A stretch of 64,000 nt of DNA from the NCBI GenBank assembly GCA_018829205.1, contig JAHJUE010000031.1, positions 1-64,000 on the forward strand, read 5' to 3'. The position numbers were made by a program, and so were the translations under genes. This document shows, piece by piece, positions 63,132-64,000 of the stretch. The stretch comes from Bacteroidota bacterium (lineage in GTDB: Bacteria > Bacteroidota > Ignavibacteria > Ignavibacteriales > Melioribacteraceae). Each line of letters starts with the position of its first letter. The stretch's first letter is position 1. Under the pieces are notes generated by a model that did not search any database, was not told the DNA's origin, and saw nothing but the letters and a program-made list of their open reading frames with translations.

Positions 63132-64000
63132 ATGGCTAAAAGTTATGAATTAGATTCCCGTACTGTCGGGGATAAAGTTGATTTTGAAAAACTAAAATCA
63201 GTATCCAAGCAGCCGCCCAACGCTATTGAAGTTGAAGCTACTGTTCTTGGCGCAATGCTTCTTGAAAAAGATGCCGCTCCAAAAGCATTCGAAGTGTTAA
63301 AGGCAGACCATTTCTATAGCCCTAAACATAAATTAATATTTGAGGCAATGACCTCACTTTTTGAATCCAACGAACCGATCGACACTGTATCTATTTATGA
63401 AGAACTGAAAAAATCCGGCAAGTTAGAAGATGTTGGAGGCGCCGTATATATAAGCCGTTTGGCTCAGGATATTTCCTCGGCCGCAAATATTGAATATCAT
63501 GCAAGAATTATTTTGGAAAAATGGATTCTTAGGCAGCTTATTAATACATCGCTTAATATTGCCAGTTCCGCGTACGAAGGAACTGAAGATGTTCTTGACC
63601 TAATGGATATTGCCGAAAGTAAAATATTTCAGATTGCAGAGGAAAGTTTAAAAGAATCTTATAAGTCGATGGATAAAGCTGTGCGCGAAGCCATTGAACA
63701 TATTGAAGCTATCCATTCTAAAAACATTTCATCATTTTCTGTACCTACGGGATTTTTTGCGCTGGACGATATGCTTGGCGGATTCCAAAAATCAGATTTA
63801 ATTATTATTGCCGCGCGTCCTTCTATGGGTAAAACCGCATTTGCTTTATCGGCAGTAAGAAACGCCGCCGTTGATCATGGCGTTCCAATAGCCGTATTCA
63901 GCCTTGAAATGGCGACTATCCAGCTGGTAACTCGTTTAATTTGCGCTGAAGCAAGAATTAATGCGCACAAAGTTAGAACCGGAAAGTTTAACGCTGAAGA
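63132..64000 (+). CDS. dnaB: Replicative DNA helicase DnaB (cut by the window end)
   Basis: The first 289 codons of DnaB, open at the right edge. The N-terminal domain (about 28-170) has PPNAIEVEATVLGAMLLEKDA, typical of DnaB. The RecA-like motor starts with PTGFFALDDMLGGFQKSDL and Walker A ARPSMGKTAF; AVFSLEM follows. The ATG at 63132 is 11 bp after the glycosylase stop. Confidence 0.95.
   Translation, partial: MAKSYELDSRTVGDKVDFEKLKSVSKQPPNAIEVEATVLGAMLLEKDAAPKAFEVLKADHFYSPKHKLIFEAMTSLFESNEPIDTVSIYEELKKSGKLEDVGGAVYISRLAQDISSAANIEYHARIILEKWILRQLINTSLNIASSAYEGTEDVLDLMDIAESKIFQIAEESLKESYKSMDKAVREAIEHIEAIHSKNISSFSVPTGFFALDDMLGGFQKSDLIIIAARPSMGKTAFALSAVRNAAVDHGVPIAVFSLEMATIQLVTRLICAEARINAHKVRTGKFNAE

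Overview
The window is A+T-rich bacterial chromosome that looks like Ignavibacteria (Bacteroidota/Chlorobi side), close to Ignavibacterium or Melioribacter. The reasons are a secreted BNR protein with a type IX secretion C-terminal sorting domain carrying the YPNPFNP signature, an Omp85 barrel and OmpA-like proteins (diderm), bacillithiol genes, and a class-wide type of large secreted beta-propeller proteins. This placement is inference from protein style; no rRNA is present. No prophage, insertion sequence or CRISPR array was seen.

Layout. 1-4.6 kb: bshA on the minus strand, then a PfkB kinase / RmlD-like reductase / HAD phosphatase operon, then a DUF134 regulator with a NifX-like metal-cluster protein behind a near-perfect 36-bp palindrome. 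4.7-16.3 kb: a cyclase/TolB-like/TPR protein, a CPA2 antiporter with TrkA domains, a secreted four-repeat protein, a large BNR propeller and an OmpA protein with calcium-type repeats. 16.3-21.6 kb: a signalling block with a PAS histidine kinase, an unusual ECF-sigma-like/FecR fusion, a receiver-SpoIIE phosphatase and a STAS protein. 21.7-36.6 kb: tRNA-Arg(CCU), enolase, glutamine synthetase, a minus-strand set (macro domain, cupin, esterase, TerB-like), several small or unknown genes including one behind a sigma-54 promoter, a Rossmann protein, EIIA, hisS and rlmB.

36.7-43.4 kb: a suf Fe-S assembly operon, sufB-C-D-S-T, then a bacilliredoxin and an Rrf2 regulator, with short dispersed repeats in several spacers. 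43.6-50 kb: a lipoprotein, a type IX-secreted BNR protein, a bacterial deoxyhypusine synthase-like enzyme and two small or secreted proteins. 50-56.7 kb: the translation cluster rplM-rpsI-rpsB-tsf-pyrH-frr, with a probable structured rpsB leader, then maeB. 56.8-64 kb: a YkuD-fold protein lacking its catalytic His and Cys, joined to an Omp85 barrel, then a glycosyltransferase, yicC-gmk-rpoZ, a family 4-type uracil-DNA glycosylase and the start of dnaB, cut by the window edge.

Links between regions: bshA at the left edge and the bacilliredoxin in the suf operon point to bacillithiol-based thiol control of Fe-S assembly. Sigma-54, a housekeeping TTGACA/TATAAT-type promoter and a Bacteroidota-type TAnnTTTG promoter can all be proposed here. 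Several genes start at TTG or GTG; starts were chosen by Shine-Dalgarno position and family N-termini.
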